Below are positions 46,745-56,100 of a stretch of 64,000 bases of DNA, in pieces. How positions within the stretch are numbered: position 1 is the first letter of the stretch; every line of letters starts with the position of its first letter. Source of the DNA: Massilia arenae (GTDB taxonomy: Bacteria > Pseudomonadota > Gammaproteobacteria > Burkholderiales > Burkholderiaceae_D); NCBI RefSeq assembly GCF_008014745.1, contig NZ_VPFD01000021.1, positions 51,205-115,204 on the forward strand, read 5' to 3'. The notes beneath the pieces are model-generated. The model had not been told where the DNA came from. It did not search any database and saw nothing but the letters and a program-made list of their open reading frames with translations. The position numbers and the translations under genes are program-made.

Positions 46745-49402
46745 ATGCGCACCGATACGCCCCAGACCATTTACCGCAAAGACTATAACCCGCCGACTTA
46801 CCTTGTGGATACTGTCGAGCTCGGCTTCGACCTGGATCCCGCGCGTACGGTCGTGGCCAACCGCCTGACCTTGCGCCGCAACCCGGCGGCCAGCGGGCGG
46901 GCCATCGAGCTGCATGGCGAGGACATCGAGCTGGTGGCGCTGCGCCTCAATGGCAAGACCCTGGGCGGAGCTGATTACACGCTGGCCGACAATCGCCTGG
47001 TCATCCACGAGGCGCCCGACGACGTCGTGCTCGAGATCGAATCGGTCTGCGTGCCCGAGCAGAACACGACGCTCAGCGGCTTGTATGTATCGAATGGCAA
47101 CTTCTTCACCCAGTGCGAGGCCGAAGGCTTCCGCCGCATCACTTATTTCCCGGACCGCCCGGACGTGATGGCCAAGTACACGGTGATGCTGCGCGCCGAC
47201 AAGGCGCGCTACCCGGTGCTGCTGTCGAACGGCAACCTGATCCAGGAAGGCGAGCTCGACGACGGGCGCCACTATGCGCTGTGGGAAGATTCGTTCAAGA
47301 AGCCTTCCTACCTGTTCGCGCTGGTGGCGGCCAAACTGGTGTGCCAGGAAGAGACCTTCCGCCTGGCGGACGGCCGCGACGCCCTGCTGCAGGTGTGGGT
47401 CGAAGACGGCAACCTGGACAAGACCGACTATGCGATGCAGTCGCTCAAGCACAGCATCCGCTGGGATGAGGAAAAATACGGCCTCGAGCTCGATCTGGAC
47501 CGCTTCATGATCGTCGCCACCAGCGACTTCAACATGGGCGCGATGGAAAATAAAGGCCTGAACATCTTCAACACCAAGTTCGTGCTGGCCAACCCGCGGG
47601 TGGCGACCGACGTCGACTTCCAGGGCATCGAGGCGGTGGTGGCGCACGAATACTTCCACAACTGGACCGGCAACCGCGTGACTTGCCGCGACTGGTTCCA
47701 GCTGTCGCTGAAAGAAGGCCTGACGGTATTCCGCGACCAGGAATTCACGGCCGACATGATCGGCACCGACACCGGCCGCGCCGTGACCCGCATCGACCAG
47801 GTGCGCACGCTGCGCCAGCACCAGTTCCCCGAGGATGCCGGCCCGATGGCGCACCCGGTGCGTCCCGACTCCTTCGTGGAGATCAATAATTTTTATACGG
47901 TGACGGTGTACGAGAAGGGCGCCGAAGTGGTGCGCATGTACCAGACGCTGTTCGGCGTCGAGGGCTTCCGCAAGGGCATGGACCTGTATTTTGAACGCCA
48001 TGACGAGCAGGCGGTCGAGTGCGACGATTTCCGGCGCGCGATGGCCGACGCCAACGGCCGCGACCTGACCCAGTTCGAACGCTGGTACAGCCAGGCCGGC
48101 ACCCCGGTGCTGCGCTTCGAGGGCCGTTGGGACGAGACCGCCCACACCTACACGCTCAAGCTGATCCAGTCCTGCCCGCCGACGCCGGGCCAGCCGCAGA
48201 AGCTGCCGTTCCACATCCCGGTCGCGGTCGGCCTGCTCGACGCCGCCGGCAACGACATGCGCCTGGTGGTCGATAGCGTCGACCGCGGCACGACGGCGGT
48301 GCTCGAACTGACCCAGGCCGAGCAGACCTTCGTCTTCACCGACGTCAAGGAGCAGCCGGTGGCGTCGGTGCTGCGCGGCTTCTCGGCGCCGGTGGTCCTG
48401 CAGGGCAGCTATACCGATGCCGACCTGCTGCACCTGTTCAGCCATGACAGCGACCCGGTCAACCGCTGGGAAGCGGGCCAGCGCCTGGCCATGAGCCGCC
48501 TGCTCAAGCTGGCCGGCGAGGCCGCGGCCAAGGGCAATAGCGGCGCCAGCCTGAACCTGGACGAGACCTTCATCGAAGCGATGCGCAAGGTGCTGGTCGA
48601 CGAGACCCTCGACCCGGCCTTCCGCGAACAGGCGCTGCTGCTGCCGTCCGAGGGCATGGTGGCCGAGCAGATCGACGGCGTCGACCCGCTGGCGGTGCAC
48701 ATCGCGCGCCAGTTCATCCGCGCCGACATCGGCGCGAGATTGCGCAGCGAGCTGCTGGTGCAGTACGAGGCCAACCTGACGCCGGGGGCCTACAGCCCGG
48801 ATGCCGCATCAAGCGGCAAGCGCGCGCTCAAGAACATCGCGCTGTCCTACCTGAACGCGGCGCCCGACGACGAGAGCGTGGCGCTGGCCCAGCGCCAGTT
48901 CGATGACGCCGACAATATGACCGACCGCGCCGCCGCGCTGAGTGCGCTGATCGCATCGCGCGTGCCCGAAGCCGCCGACGCGCTGGACGTGTTCTACCAG
49001 GAGTTCCAGAACGAGGCCCTGGTGGTGGACAAATGGTTCATGATGCAGGCCGCGGCCCCGACCACCGACGTGGCGGCCGTGCGCGCGCTGATGCGCCATC
49101 CGGCCTTCACGCTGCGCAACCCGAACCGCGCGCGCAGCCTGGTCGCCGCCTTCTGCATGAACAATCCGGTGCAGTTCCACGCGCCGGACGGCAGCGGCTA
49201 CGCCTTCTGGGCCGAGCAGGTGATCGCGCTCGACGCGCTCAACCCGCAGGTCGCAAGCCGCCTGGCGCGCGCCATGGACCGCTGGCGCCGTTACGCGCCG
49301 GCGCTGCAAGAGCAGATGAAGGCCGCGCTGCAGCGGGTGGCGGGGCAGGGCAAGCTGTCGAACGACGTGCGCGAAGTGGTCACCAAAGCGCTCGCGAATT
49401 GA
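46745..49402 (+). CDS. pepN: Aminopeptidase N (M1 family)
   Basis: The 885-residue zinc aminopeptidase matches Escherichia coli PepN in length and order. The exopeptidase motif is GAMEN at 265-269. The zinc site is HEYFH at 301-305 with Glu324 (LSLKEG). Then come the M1 second and third domains and the C-terminal helical DUF3458 region. It removes N-terminal residues from peptides in the cytoplasm. The ATG at 46745 fits the family start (MRTDTPQTIYRKDYNPPTY); a longer reading to 46577 runs into the upstream promoter. Confidence 0.95.
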   Translation: MRTDTPQTIYRKDYNPPTYLVDTVELGFDLDPARTVVANRLTLRRNPAASGRAIELHGEDIELVALRLNGKTLGGADYTLADNRLVIHEAPDDVVLEIESVCVPEQNTTLSGLYVSNGNFFTQCEAEGFRRITYFPDRPDVMAKYTVMLRADKARYPVLLSNGNLIQEGELDDGRHYALWEDSFKKPSYLFALVAAKLVCQEETFRLADGRDALLQVWVEDGNLDKTDYAMQSLKHSIRWDEEKYGLELDLDRFMIVATSDFNMGAMENKGLNIFNTKFVLANPRVATDVDFQGIEAVVAHEYFHNWTGNRVTCRDWFQLSLKEGLTVFRDQEFTADMIGTDTGRAVTRIDQVRTLRQHQFPEDAGPMAHPVRPDSFVEINNFYTVTVYEKGAEVVRMYQTLFGVEGFRKGMDLYFERHDEQAVECDDFRRAMADANGRDLTQFERWYSQAGTPVLRFEGRWDETAHTYTLKLIQSCPPTPGQPQKLPFHIPVAVGLLDAAGNDMRLVVDSVDRGTTAVLELTQAEQTFVFTDVKEQPVASVLRGFSAPVVLQGSYTDADLLHLFSHDSDPVNRWEAGQRLAMSRLLKLAGEAAAKGNSGASLNLDETFIEAMRKVLVDETLDPAFREQALLLPSEGMVAEQIDGVDPLAVHIARQFIRADIGARLRSELLVQYEANLTPGAYSPDAASSGKRALKNIALSYLNAAPDDESVALAQRQFDDADNMTDRAAALSALIASRVPEAADALDVFYQEFQNEALVVDKWFMMQAAAPTTDVAAVRALMRHPAFTLRNPNRARSLVAAFCMNNPVQFHAPDGSGYAFWAEQVIALDALNPQVASRLARAMDRWRRYAPALQEQMKAALQRVAGQGKLSNDVREVVTKALAN

Positions 49403-49433
49403 TAACAATATTTAACCCAAACCTGAGGAAGTC

Positions 49434-50435
49434 ATGAAACGCGTAAGTCTGACGCAATACCTGGTCGAAGAGCAGCGCCTGCACCAGAACATCAACGCCG
49501 AGCTGCGCCTGCTGATCGAGGTCGTGGCCCGCGCCTGCAAGCGCATCAGCTATTCGGTGAGCAAGGGCGCGCTGGGAGAAGTGCTGGGCAGCGCCGAGAC
49601 CGAGAACATCCAGGGCGAAGTCCAGAAGAAGCTGGACGTGATCTCCAACGAAATCCTGCTGGAGGCGAACGAGTGGGGCGGCCACCTGGCGGCAATGGCG
49701 TCCGAAGAGATGGAAACCATCCGCCAGATCCCGAGCCGCTATCCGATGGGCGAATTCCTGCTGCTGTTCGATCCGCTGGACGGCTCGTCGAACATCGACG
49801 TCAACGTCTCGATCGGCACCATCTTCTCGGTGCTGAAGGCGCCGGAAGGCATGAACCAGCCGACCGAGCAGGACTTCCTGCAGCCCGGCACCGCCCAGGT
49901 GGCGGCCGGCTATGCGGTCTACGGCCCGCAGACCATGCTGGTGCTCACCACCGGCAACGGCGTGCACTGCTTCACGCTGGACCGCGAGATGGGTTCGTGG
50001 GTGCTGACCCAGAGCGATATGCAGATCCCGGCGTCGACGAAAGAATTCGCCATCAATATGTCCAACAAGCGCCACTGGCATCCGCCGGTGCAGCGCTACG
50101 TGGACGAGCTGCTGGCAGGCGAGACCGGCCCGCGCGGCAAGGATTTCAATATGCGCTGGATCGCCTCGATGGTGGCCGATGTGCACCGCATCCTGAACCG
50201 CGGCGGCGTCTTCATGTATCCGGCCGACCTGCGCGACCCGCAATCGCCGGGCAAGCTGCGCCTGATGTACGAAGCCAACCCGATGGCGATGATCGTCGAG
50301 CAGGCCGGCGGCGCCGCCACCGACGGCAAGGGCCGCATCCTGGACATCCCGCCGACCAAGCTGCACCAGCGTGTGCCGGTGTTCCTGGGCTCGAAGGAAG
50401 AAGTCGAGGTCGTCACGGGCTACCACGGGGCCTGA
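49434..50435 (+). CDS. fbp: Fructose-1,6-bisphosphatase class 1
   Basis: The 333-residue gluconeogenic enzyme shows the metal site FDPLDGSSNID (Asp113 and Asp116) and the substrate-binding GGVFMYPADLRDP and KLRLMYEANPMA. It hydrolyses fructose 1,6-bisphosphate to fructose 6-phosphate. GAGGAAG precedes the ATG. It lies 31 bases after pepN and may be partly co-transcribed with it. Confidence 0.95.
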   Translation: MKRVSLTQYLVEEQRLHQNINAELRLLIEVVARACKRISYSVSKGALGEVLGSAETENIQGEVQKKLDVISNEILLEANEWGGHLAAMASEEMETIRQIPSRYPMGEFLLLFDPLDGSSNIDVNVSIGTIFSVLKAPEGMNQPTEQDFLQPGTAQVAAGYAVYGPQTMLVLTTGNGVHCFTLDREMGSWVLTQSDMQIPASTKEFAINMSNKRHWHPPVQRYVDELLAGETGPRGKDFNMRWIASMVADVHRILNRGGVFMYPADLRDPQSPGKLRLMYEANPMAMIVEQAGGAATDGKGRILDIPPTKLHQRVPVFLGSKEEVEVVTGYHGA

Positions 50436-50456
50436 ATTTCTACTTTTCGGCCGATA

Positions 50457-50497
50457 ATGCGGCACGCTAGCGATACACACTAGCAAGTTTGCCGCAT
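50457..50497 (+). terminator. Possible hairpin terminator after fbp
   Basis: ATGCGGCA and TGCCGCAT form an 8-bp stem around a 25-base loop that contains two CTAG-type palindromes. No T-run follows, so it is weak as a Rho-independent terminator. Confidence 0.4.
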
Positions 50498-50501
50498 TGT
50501 T

Positions 50502-50510
50502 TGCTAGAAT
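50502..50510 (+). promoter_or_regulatory. Extended -10 promoter of tRNA-Thr
   Basis: TGCTAGAAT is an extended -10 element (TGN plus TAGAAT) 65 bases upstream of the tRNA. A GC-rich discriminator-like stretch follows. No clear -35 is seen, which is normal for extended -10 promoters. Confidence 0.45.
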
Positions 50511-50574
50511 ATGGTTCTTTCGTCACGGCGGCTACGTTGTCGTGCGCCGAAAGGCAAGGCGAAGCACAGGTTTC

Positions 50575-50650
50575 GCCGCTGTAGCTCAGTCGGTAGAGCA
50601 GCGCATTCGTAATGCGAAGGTCACCAGTTCGATTCCGGTCAGCGGCACCA
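50575..50650 (+). tRNA. tRNA-Thr (anticodon CGT)
   Basis: The 76-base gene folds as a complete cloverleaf. Acceptor arms GCCGCTG/CAGCGGC, D-loop AGCTCAGTCGGTAGAGC, anticodon arm GCATTCGTAATGC with CGT, T-loop GTTCGATTC, and an encoded CCA are all present. It reads ACG codons. It borders an accessory region, and tRNA 3' ends are common integration sites. Confidence 0.97.
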
Positions 50651-50668
50651 AGAATTTGCAGTAAGATC

Positions 50669-50705
50669 AAAGGGTTACATGATTTTTCATGTAACCCTTT
50701 TTTCT
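50669..50705 (+). terminator. Rho-independent terminator after tRNA-Thr
   Basis: A 13-bp stem (AAAGGGTTACATG/CATGTAACCCTTT) with a short AT loop is followed by TTTTCTTT. The right flank continues with GTGTAACC repeats that may be debris of an old integration, but no integrase frame is found in 50705-50863. Confidence 0.85.
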
Positions 50706-50863
50706 TTCGTGGCGCTGTAAGCGAGTTGTGTAACCGCTGTGTAACCCGGCTTACTCAACATTAGCCTTGCAGGTTGAGTGCCCGCATCCTATCGATTGGG
50801 AGCCTGCCTTGCTTTATGGGCGCGCTAGAGGTGGTCGTAGATTCATCCACAGCAGGCAGCATG

Positions 50864-51193
50864 CTACTGCGCTTCCTCGACGTTCCCAGTCTCTGATAGG
50901 AGCCGCTCGACCGCGCCGATAACACCTTGTCTCTCGTGCGCAGGGATGCGGTGCAAGCGAATGAGAATCAGGGCCATGTCATCTTCCTTGCAATAGAAGT
51001 AGCATTCCGGGACATCCAGTACTTGGGCGACTCGCTCGACCAATGAGAAGTCCGGCACATGCTTCCCCCGCTCGTACTGGTTCATACGCGCGCTCGAAGA
51101 CATCTCATCGATCCCCGCCAAGACACCAAGTTTTTCTTGAGACAGGCCGGCCCGTAAGCGAGCCTCCTTCATTCGCTTCCCAAACAAAGACAT
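50864..51193 (-). CDS. XRE-family transcriptional regulator
   Basis: The 109-residue protein has a helix-turn-helix at about 8-60 (RLRAGLSQEKLGVLAGI, YERGKHVPDFSLVERVAQVL) and a short acidic tail. It is divergent from the 51287 gene across 93 bases that carry two CTAAG-type inverted repeats, so it probably represses that promoter and its own. It could act as a controller for the restriction enzyme 2 kb away, but no matching operator was found there. Confidence 0.85.
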   Translation of the reverse strand: MSLFGKRMKEARLRAGLSQEKLGVLAGIDEMSSSARMNQYERGKHVPDFSLVERVAQVLDVPECYFYCKEDDMALILIRLHRIPAHERQGVIGAVERLLSETGNVEEAQ

Positions 51194-51209
51194 CCATAGC
51201 CCCTAAAGG

Positions 51210-51260
51210 CTAAGATATTCTTAGTATTTTATTGACGTCACACTAAGGAATCCTTAGGAT
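51210..51260. promoter_or_regulatory. Twin operators and promoter between the XRE gene and the 51287 gene
   Basis: CTAAGATATTCTTAG (51210-51224) and CTAAGGAATCCTTAG (51243-51257) are inverted repeats with centres 33 bp apart, close to three helical turns. A sigma-70-like promoter reads rightward: TTGACG at 51232-51237 and TAGGAT at 51255-51260, spaced 17 bases. Operator 2 covers its -10 and operator 1 lies upstream of the -35. This fits a repressor that binds as paired dimers. Confidence 0.75.
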
Positions 51261-51286
51261 TGCTGACCTAGAATAGGAGGCAATCA

Positions 51287-51778
51287 ATGATTCACACCCG
51301 TATTCCACCTGCGTCAACCCAGGACGATCGTATCGATGATTTTTTGGCCAAGACGGAGCGCGACCTGTTCATCCTGGAGGAAGCGGCGACACGCCGGGTA
51401 CTCTTCGATAGCTTGAACAAGCGGCAGCTCATGGAGGTTGTGTGGACCCTCCAGGGGCGTGACTACCGCATTGAGCGACGTATGGGCACCGCACTCGACG
51501 ACATCGGTAGGGATACTGGGGCAACTTACCAGTTCGGCGATCTTTTCGGCCTTGAATGGGATGTCTACTTCAAGAACGGCGCAGAGCAACCGTGGCGGAA
51601 ATCCCGCCTTACCGCGTTCGGAGCGAACGAGCGCGAGGCAATCCTGAATCTGTTGGACGATGGCTTTCGACGCGCCGCGTGGGACGACTACTTCTACGTC
51701 CGGCTACGAGGCGTGACCGACCTGCGCGAGATGGGCACTACGTGTTTAAACACCAGAAGCCGACTGGGCTTCTATTAA
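51287..51778 (+). CDS. Unknown protein under XRE control (163 aa)
   Basis: A strong AGGAGG precedes the ATG. The product is soluble and charged, with no signal peptide. The middle (YQFGDLFGLEWDVYFKNGAE) and the end (DDYFYVRLRGVTDLREMG) suggest an alpha/beta fold, but I recognise no family. The last 20 bases contain a small hairpin (AGAAGCC/GGCTTCT). Its position under twin operators suggests conditional expression. Confidence 0.7.
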   Translation: MIHTRIPPASTQDDRIDDFLAKTERDLFILEEAATRRVLFDSLNKRQLMEVVWTLQGRDYRIERRMGTALDDIGRDTGATYQFGDLFGLEWDVYFKNGAEQPWRKSRLTAFGANEREAILNLLDDGFRRAAWDDYFYVRLRGVTDLREMGTTCLNTRSRLGFY

Positions 51779-51791
51779 AGAAGAAAAGAAA

Positions 51792-52061
51792 ATGAAACCT
51801 GAAAAAATCTGGCTGGTGGTGTTTTTAGCTGGTTGCGCTTCCACGACGGGCGTGATCTCGACGGGTAGTAATCAGTACATGGTTTCGCGAGAAGATAACG
51901 GTCCGGCTGCCTCACTGGGCCAGCTCAAGGCCGCGACGATGAAGGACGCAGGCGCGCACTGCGCTGGTCAAGGTAAAACGATGCTGATCCTGAGGGAGAC
52001 TGATACGCCACGCTCGCTCGGCCAGTTCCCGCAAACCACGCTGCATTTCACCTGTACTTGA
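51792..52061 (+). CDS. Small putative lipoprotein (89 aa)
   Basis: The short signal peptide ends in the lipobox VFLAGC (cysteine at residue 15). The mature part carries two more cysteines (AHCAGQ, HFTC). It starts 13 bases after the upstream stop, so the two are probably one transcript. No function can be assigned. Confidence 0.65.
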   Translation: MKPEKIWLVVFLAGCASTTGVISTGSNQYMVSREDNGPAASLGQLKAATMKDAGAHCAGQGKTMLILRETDTPRSLGQFPQTTLHFTCT

Positions 52062-52157
52062 GCCGCATGGCTCCTAGCAGCTCCACGGCAGACAGTGCCA
52101 TGCCGCTAGTCGCCCTATTTATTGTCGAGCTGGCATTGCGGCGTTACGATACTGGCC

Positions 52158-52904
52158 ATGACGAGTTTCTCAGCCCCCTCAGTTCACGCCTGTCCCGGTT
52201 GCGGTGCCTTTTACCTTCGCCGGCGACTTCGTAGCTTTAATTTCTTCGGTGCCCGAGATTGGTCGGACGGTGTGCCAAGCATGTGGTGGCGCCAGGAACC
52301 ATTGGTCCGTTGCAGTGCGTGCGCTGCGCTCTTTTGGCTGGAGGATATCGAGCCTGTCGGAATCATGCCCGACGCCCCACGGCCGATTGGCCAGTTTAAA
52401 CGCGCGTGGCTTCGTTGGCGCCGTGACCCGCATGGGCTGCTTCACGGCGAAGAGGAGTGGAGCCGGGCCATGGCATCCTGGGGCCAGGCAGACTACATCG
52501 GCAGCGTGAAGTTTGAGGACGTCATATATGTCTTAGCCCGCTCCAAAGGGATAAGCAGGACCCGGCTGCTATGGCTGCGCAAGCGCATCTGGTGGGGGTT
52601 GAACGACCGCTACCGCAGCTGTCAGGATGGCTCTCCCATTCCCGATGTGCCAATTTGGCCGCAGGCTTTGGAGCGGTCCAACATGGAGGCTATCCTGGAC
52701 ATGCTGCGCGACGGCGATGGGAATCCATCGGACATGATCGAGCAAGGCGAATTGCTGCGCCAGCTTGGCCGTTTCGACGAGGCGATCGCGGTGCTAAAAG
52801 CTGTGCCGGCTGACGGACATAGCGAGGTCAGGGCAGTCAAGATCGAACGGCTCGCAAGAAGCGGCGATTCACAGGTGCGGGAGTTACACCCCGCGACATG
52901 GTGA
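52158..52904 (+). CDS. Unknown protein with zinc-ribbon-like N-terminus and TPR-like C-terminus
   Basis: The 248-residue product has CPGCGAFY near residue 12 and CSACAALFWLED near residue 54, a likely split zinc ribbon. A basic, Trp-rich middle follows (AWLRWRRDPHG, LLWLRKRIWWG). The last part reads like one TPR repeat (GELLRQLGRFDEAIAVLKAVP). The ATG at 52158 is preferred to a TTG 36 bases upstream because the cysteine module follows directly. I do not know the family. A 246-base gap without a gene follows. Confidence 0.65.
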   Translation: MTSFSAPSVHACPGCGAFYLRRRLRSFNFFGARDWSDGVPSMWWRQEPLVRCSACAALFWLEDIEPVGIMPDAPRPIGQFKRAWLRWRRDPHGLLHGEEEWSRAMASWGQADYIGSVKFEDVIYVLARSKGISRTRLLWLRKRIWWGLNDRYRSCQDGSPIPDVPIWPQALERSNMEAILDMLRDGDGNPSDMIEQGELLRQLGRFDEAIAVLKAVPADGHSEVRAVKIERLARSGDSQVRELHPATW

Positions 52905-53150
52905 GATGCAGTTAGTCGGGCTCTATACCTTGGTACAGCCACCAAGCATAGCGGGCATAAATCAGCGTCGATGTTTGCGGCGGTAATCCGCTCGCCCCAA
53001 TAGGCGTGCGCTGTCCTTCTGTGTCTCGGGAGGCAACAGCATCACCACATTTTTAGCTGAGATTTCCCTTTGGTAAGGTAAAGTATCGCCCAACTCTTGA
53101 CGATCAAGCCGGGCGTTGCTCGCTCGTGTATTAAAAGGAAATTATCAAGC

Positions 53151-56100
53151 ATGTCCGCCCTGTCAAATCTTCTCGCTACCTTTCGCAACGCGGCCGTTAG
53201 CGAGCGCGAAAAAGGAACCTACTTTGAAGAGCTGATCGTCGCTTACCTACGGAATGAGGCAACCTACCGGGACCTCTACAGTGATGTCTGGACCTATGCG
53301 GAGTGGGCCAAGCTACAGGGCGTGGATGGGCGCGATGTGGGAATCGATCTCGTAGCCAAGACAGCGGGCACCAACGAATTCCACGCGATCCAGTGCAAGC
53401 TGTACGCCGAGGACTACCGGCTGCAGAAGGCCGACATCGACAGCTTTTTCACTGCTTCGGGCAAAAAACCGTTTGTTCACCGCATCATCGTTTGCACCAC
53501 AAACCACTGGAGCACTCACGCCGAGGAGGCACTGCGAGACCAGCAGCCGCCCGTCAGCAAAATAGACCTAAACGATTTGGAGAACAGCCAGATTGAGTGG
53601 GGCAAGTACCAGCCGAAGACCGCGCCTGTGCTGAAGGTCAAGAAGGAGCTTCGGCCCCACCAGCAACAGGCGCTGGACGCCGCGCTGTCGAGGTTGCAGA
53701 CCGTCGATCGAGGGAAGCTCATCATGGCCTGCGGCACTGGCAAGACGTTCACCAGCCTAAAGATCGCGGAAGCCCTGGCTGGTGCCGGCAAACGCGTATT
53801 GTTCTTGGTGCCAAGCCTGTCCTTGCTCTCGCAGACCTTGACCGAGTGGACACAAGAGAGCGCCACGCCGCTGCACAGCTTCGCAGTCTGTTCGGACAGC
53901 GACGTTGGCAAGAAGCGCCAAAAGGACGACGATACCGTCCAAACCTTCACCCACGAGCTGCGTTACCCGGCCACGACCCAACCAGCCCGCTTGGCCACCG
54001 AGATGGCCAAGCGGCACGACGCGGCGCACATGAACGTGGTGTTCAGCACCTATCACTCCATTGATGTCATCAGTCGTGCTCAGCAAGAGCATGGCCTGGC
54101 CGACTTTGATCTCATCGTCTGCGACGAGGCGCACCGCACCACCGGCGCCACTTTCGGCGATGACGACGAGAGCAACTTCGTCAAGGTGCATGACGCAGCC
54201 TTCATACGGTCAGAAAAGCGCCTGTACATGACAGCCACACCGCGCATCTACGGTGACAATGCGAAAGCGAAGGCCGAGGCGGGCAGTGTAGCGTTGTGCT
54301 CGATGGACGACGAGACCCTCTACGGCCCCGAGCTCCACGTCATTACCTTCTCCGAGGCAGTCCGGCGCGGCTTATTGGTAGACTACAAAGTCATCGTTCT
54401 ATCCGTGGAAGAGAGTCACGTCAGCCGTCGCATCCAATCCCTGTTGAAGGACGAGAACAACCAGCTCAAGGTGGATGACGCCGCCAAGATCATCGGTTGC
54501 TGGAAGGCCTTGGCAAAACAAGGGCTCACGGGGGACCTGAGCGGCGATCACGAGGCCATGAAGCGCGCCGTGGCCTTCTGCCAGGTCATCGAGGTAAGCA
54601 AGGGCGCAAAGTCCCACAAGGTCAGCTCCAAAAATATCGCCGGTATGTTCCAGGCGGTGGTCGAGGCTTACCAGGAGTCCGAGGAGGACGACGCGGCATC
54701 GACGCTGGCCTGCGAAGCCGAGCATGTGGACGGCAGCATGAACGCCAGCGAGAAGGAGACCAAGCTCGCGTGGTTGAAGGCGGATGCCGCTCCCGACACC
54801 TGCCGAATCCTGAGTAACGTGCGCTGCTTGTCCGAAGGTGTCGACGTACCGGCCCTGGACGCAGTGCTGTTCCTGACCCCGCGCAACTCCCAGGTTGACG
54901 TGGTGCAGTCGGTCGGCCGTGTTATGCGTAATGCGCCGGGCAAGAAACGCGGTTACGTCGTCCTGCCGGTGGTTGTCCCGGCCGGCGTAGAACCCCACGA
55001 GGCTCTGAACGACAACAAGACCTACGCAGTGGTGTGGCAGGTACTGCAGGCGCTGCGCTCACATGATGACCGCTTCGATGCGATGGTCAACAAGCTGGAC
55101 TTGGTCGGTAAGGACACCAGCAAGATGGAGGTCGTCGCCATCACGGACAAGGTTCAGCGGAAGCAGGACAAACCCAAAAAACCAAAGAACAAGGACACGG
55201 GGAAGGGCAGCTTCATCGTAGGCGAGTCGCCAGCCAAGCCTTACTACAAGCAAGAGCAGGCCTCTTTGTCTTTCGAAATCGGTGAAATTGAGAAGGCCAT
55301 CTACGCCAAGCTGGTGCAGAAGGTGGGCAACCGCCACCATTGGGAGGACTGGGCCAACGACATCGCCAAGATCGCCCGCACCCATATTGACCGCATCACT
55401 GCCATCGTTGAAGACCCGGCCCACGAGAAGGAGCGAGCCGCCTTCAATGCCTTTGCCCATGAACTGCGCGATGACCTCAACGGCAGCATTAGCGACGGCG
55501 AAGTCATCGAGATGCTGGCCCAGCATCTCATTACCAAGCCGGTCTTCGATGCCCTCTTCGAAGACTACAGCTTTGCTCAGCACAACCCTATGTCGCTGGC
55601 TATGCAGGCTGTACTCGACGTGCTGCAAGAGCACCGGCTGGACAAGGAGGTCGACACCCTTCAGCGCTTCTACGACAGTGTGAAGATGCGCGCACAGGGC
55701 ATCGACAACGCGACTGGGAAGCAGAAGATCGTCGTCGAGCTCTACGACAAGTTCTTCCGCAATGCCTTCCCCAAGATGACCGAGCGGCTGGGCATCGTCT
55801 ATACACCGGTGGAGGTGGTGGACTTCATCATCCACAGCGTCGCACACATCCTGAAGACCGAATTCGGGCAGACACTGGGCAGCGAGGGCGTGCATATCAT
55901 CGACCCGTTCACCGGGACCGGCACCTTCATCACCCGGTTGTTGCAGAGCGGCCTTATCGCGCCCCAGCATCTGCCGCACAAGTACAAGCATGAAATCCAC
56001 GCCAACGAGCTGGTGCTGCTGGCCTATTACATCGCTGCCATCAACATCGAGGCGGTCTATCACGGCATCGTGGGCGGCAGCTACCAACCCTTCGAGGGCA

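Noticed and set aside
50705..50863. Possible integrase remnant after the tRNA
   Set aside because: GTGTAACC repeats are suggestive, but no integrase frame or att repeat could be found.
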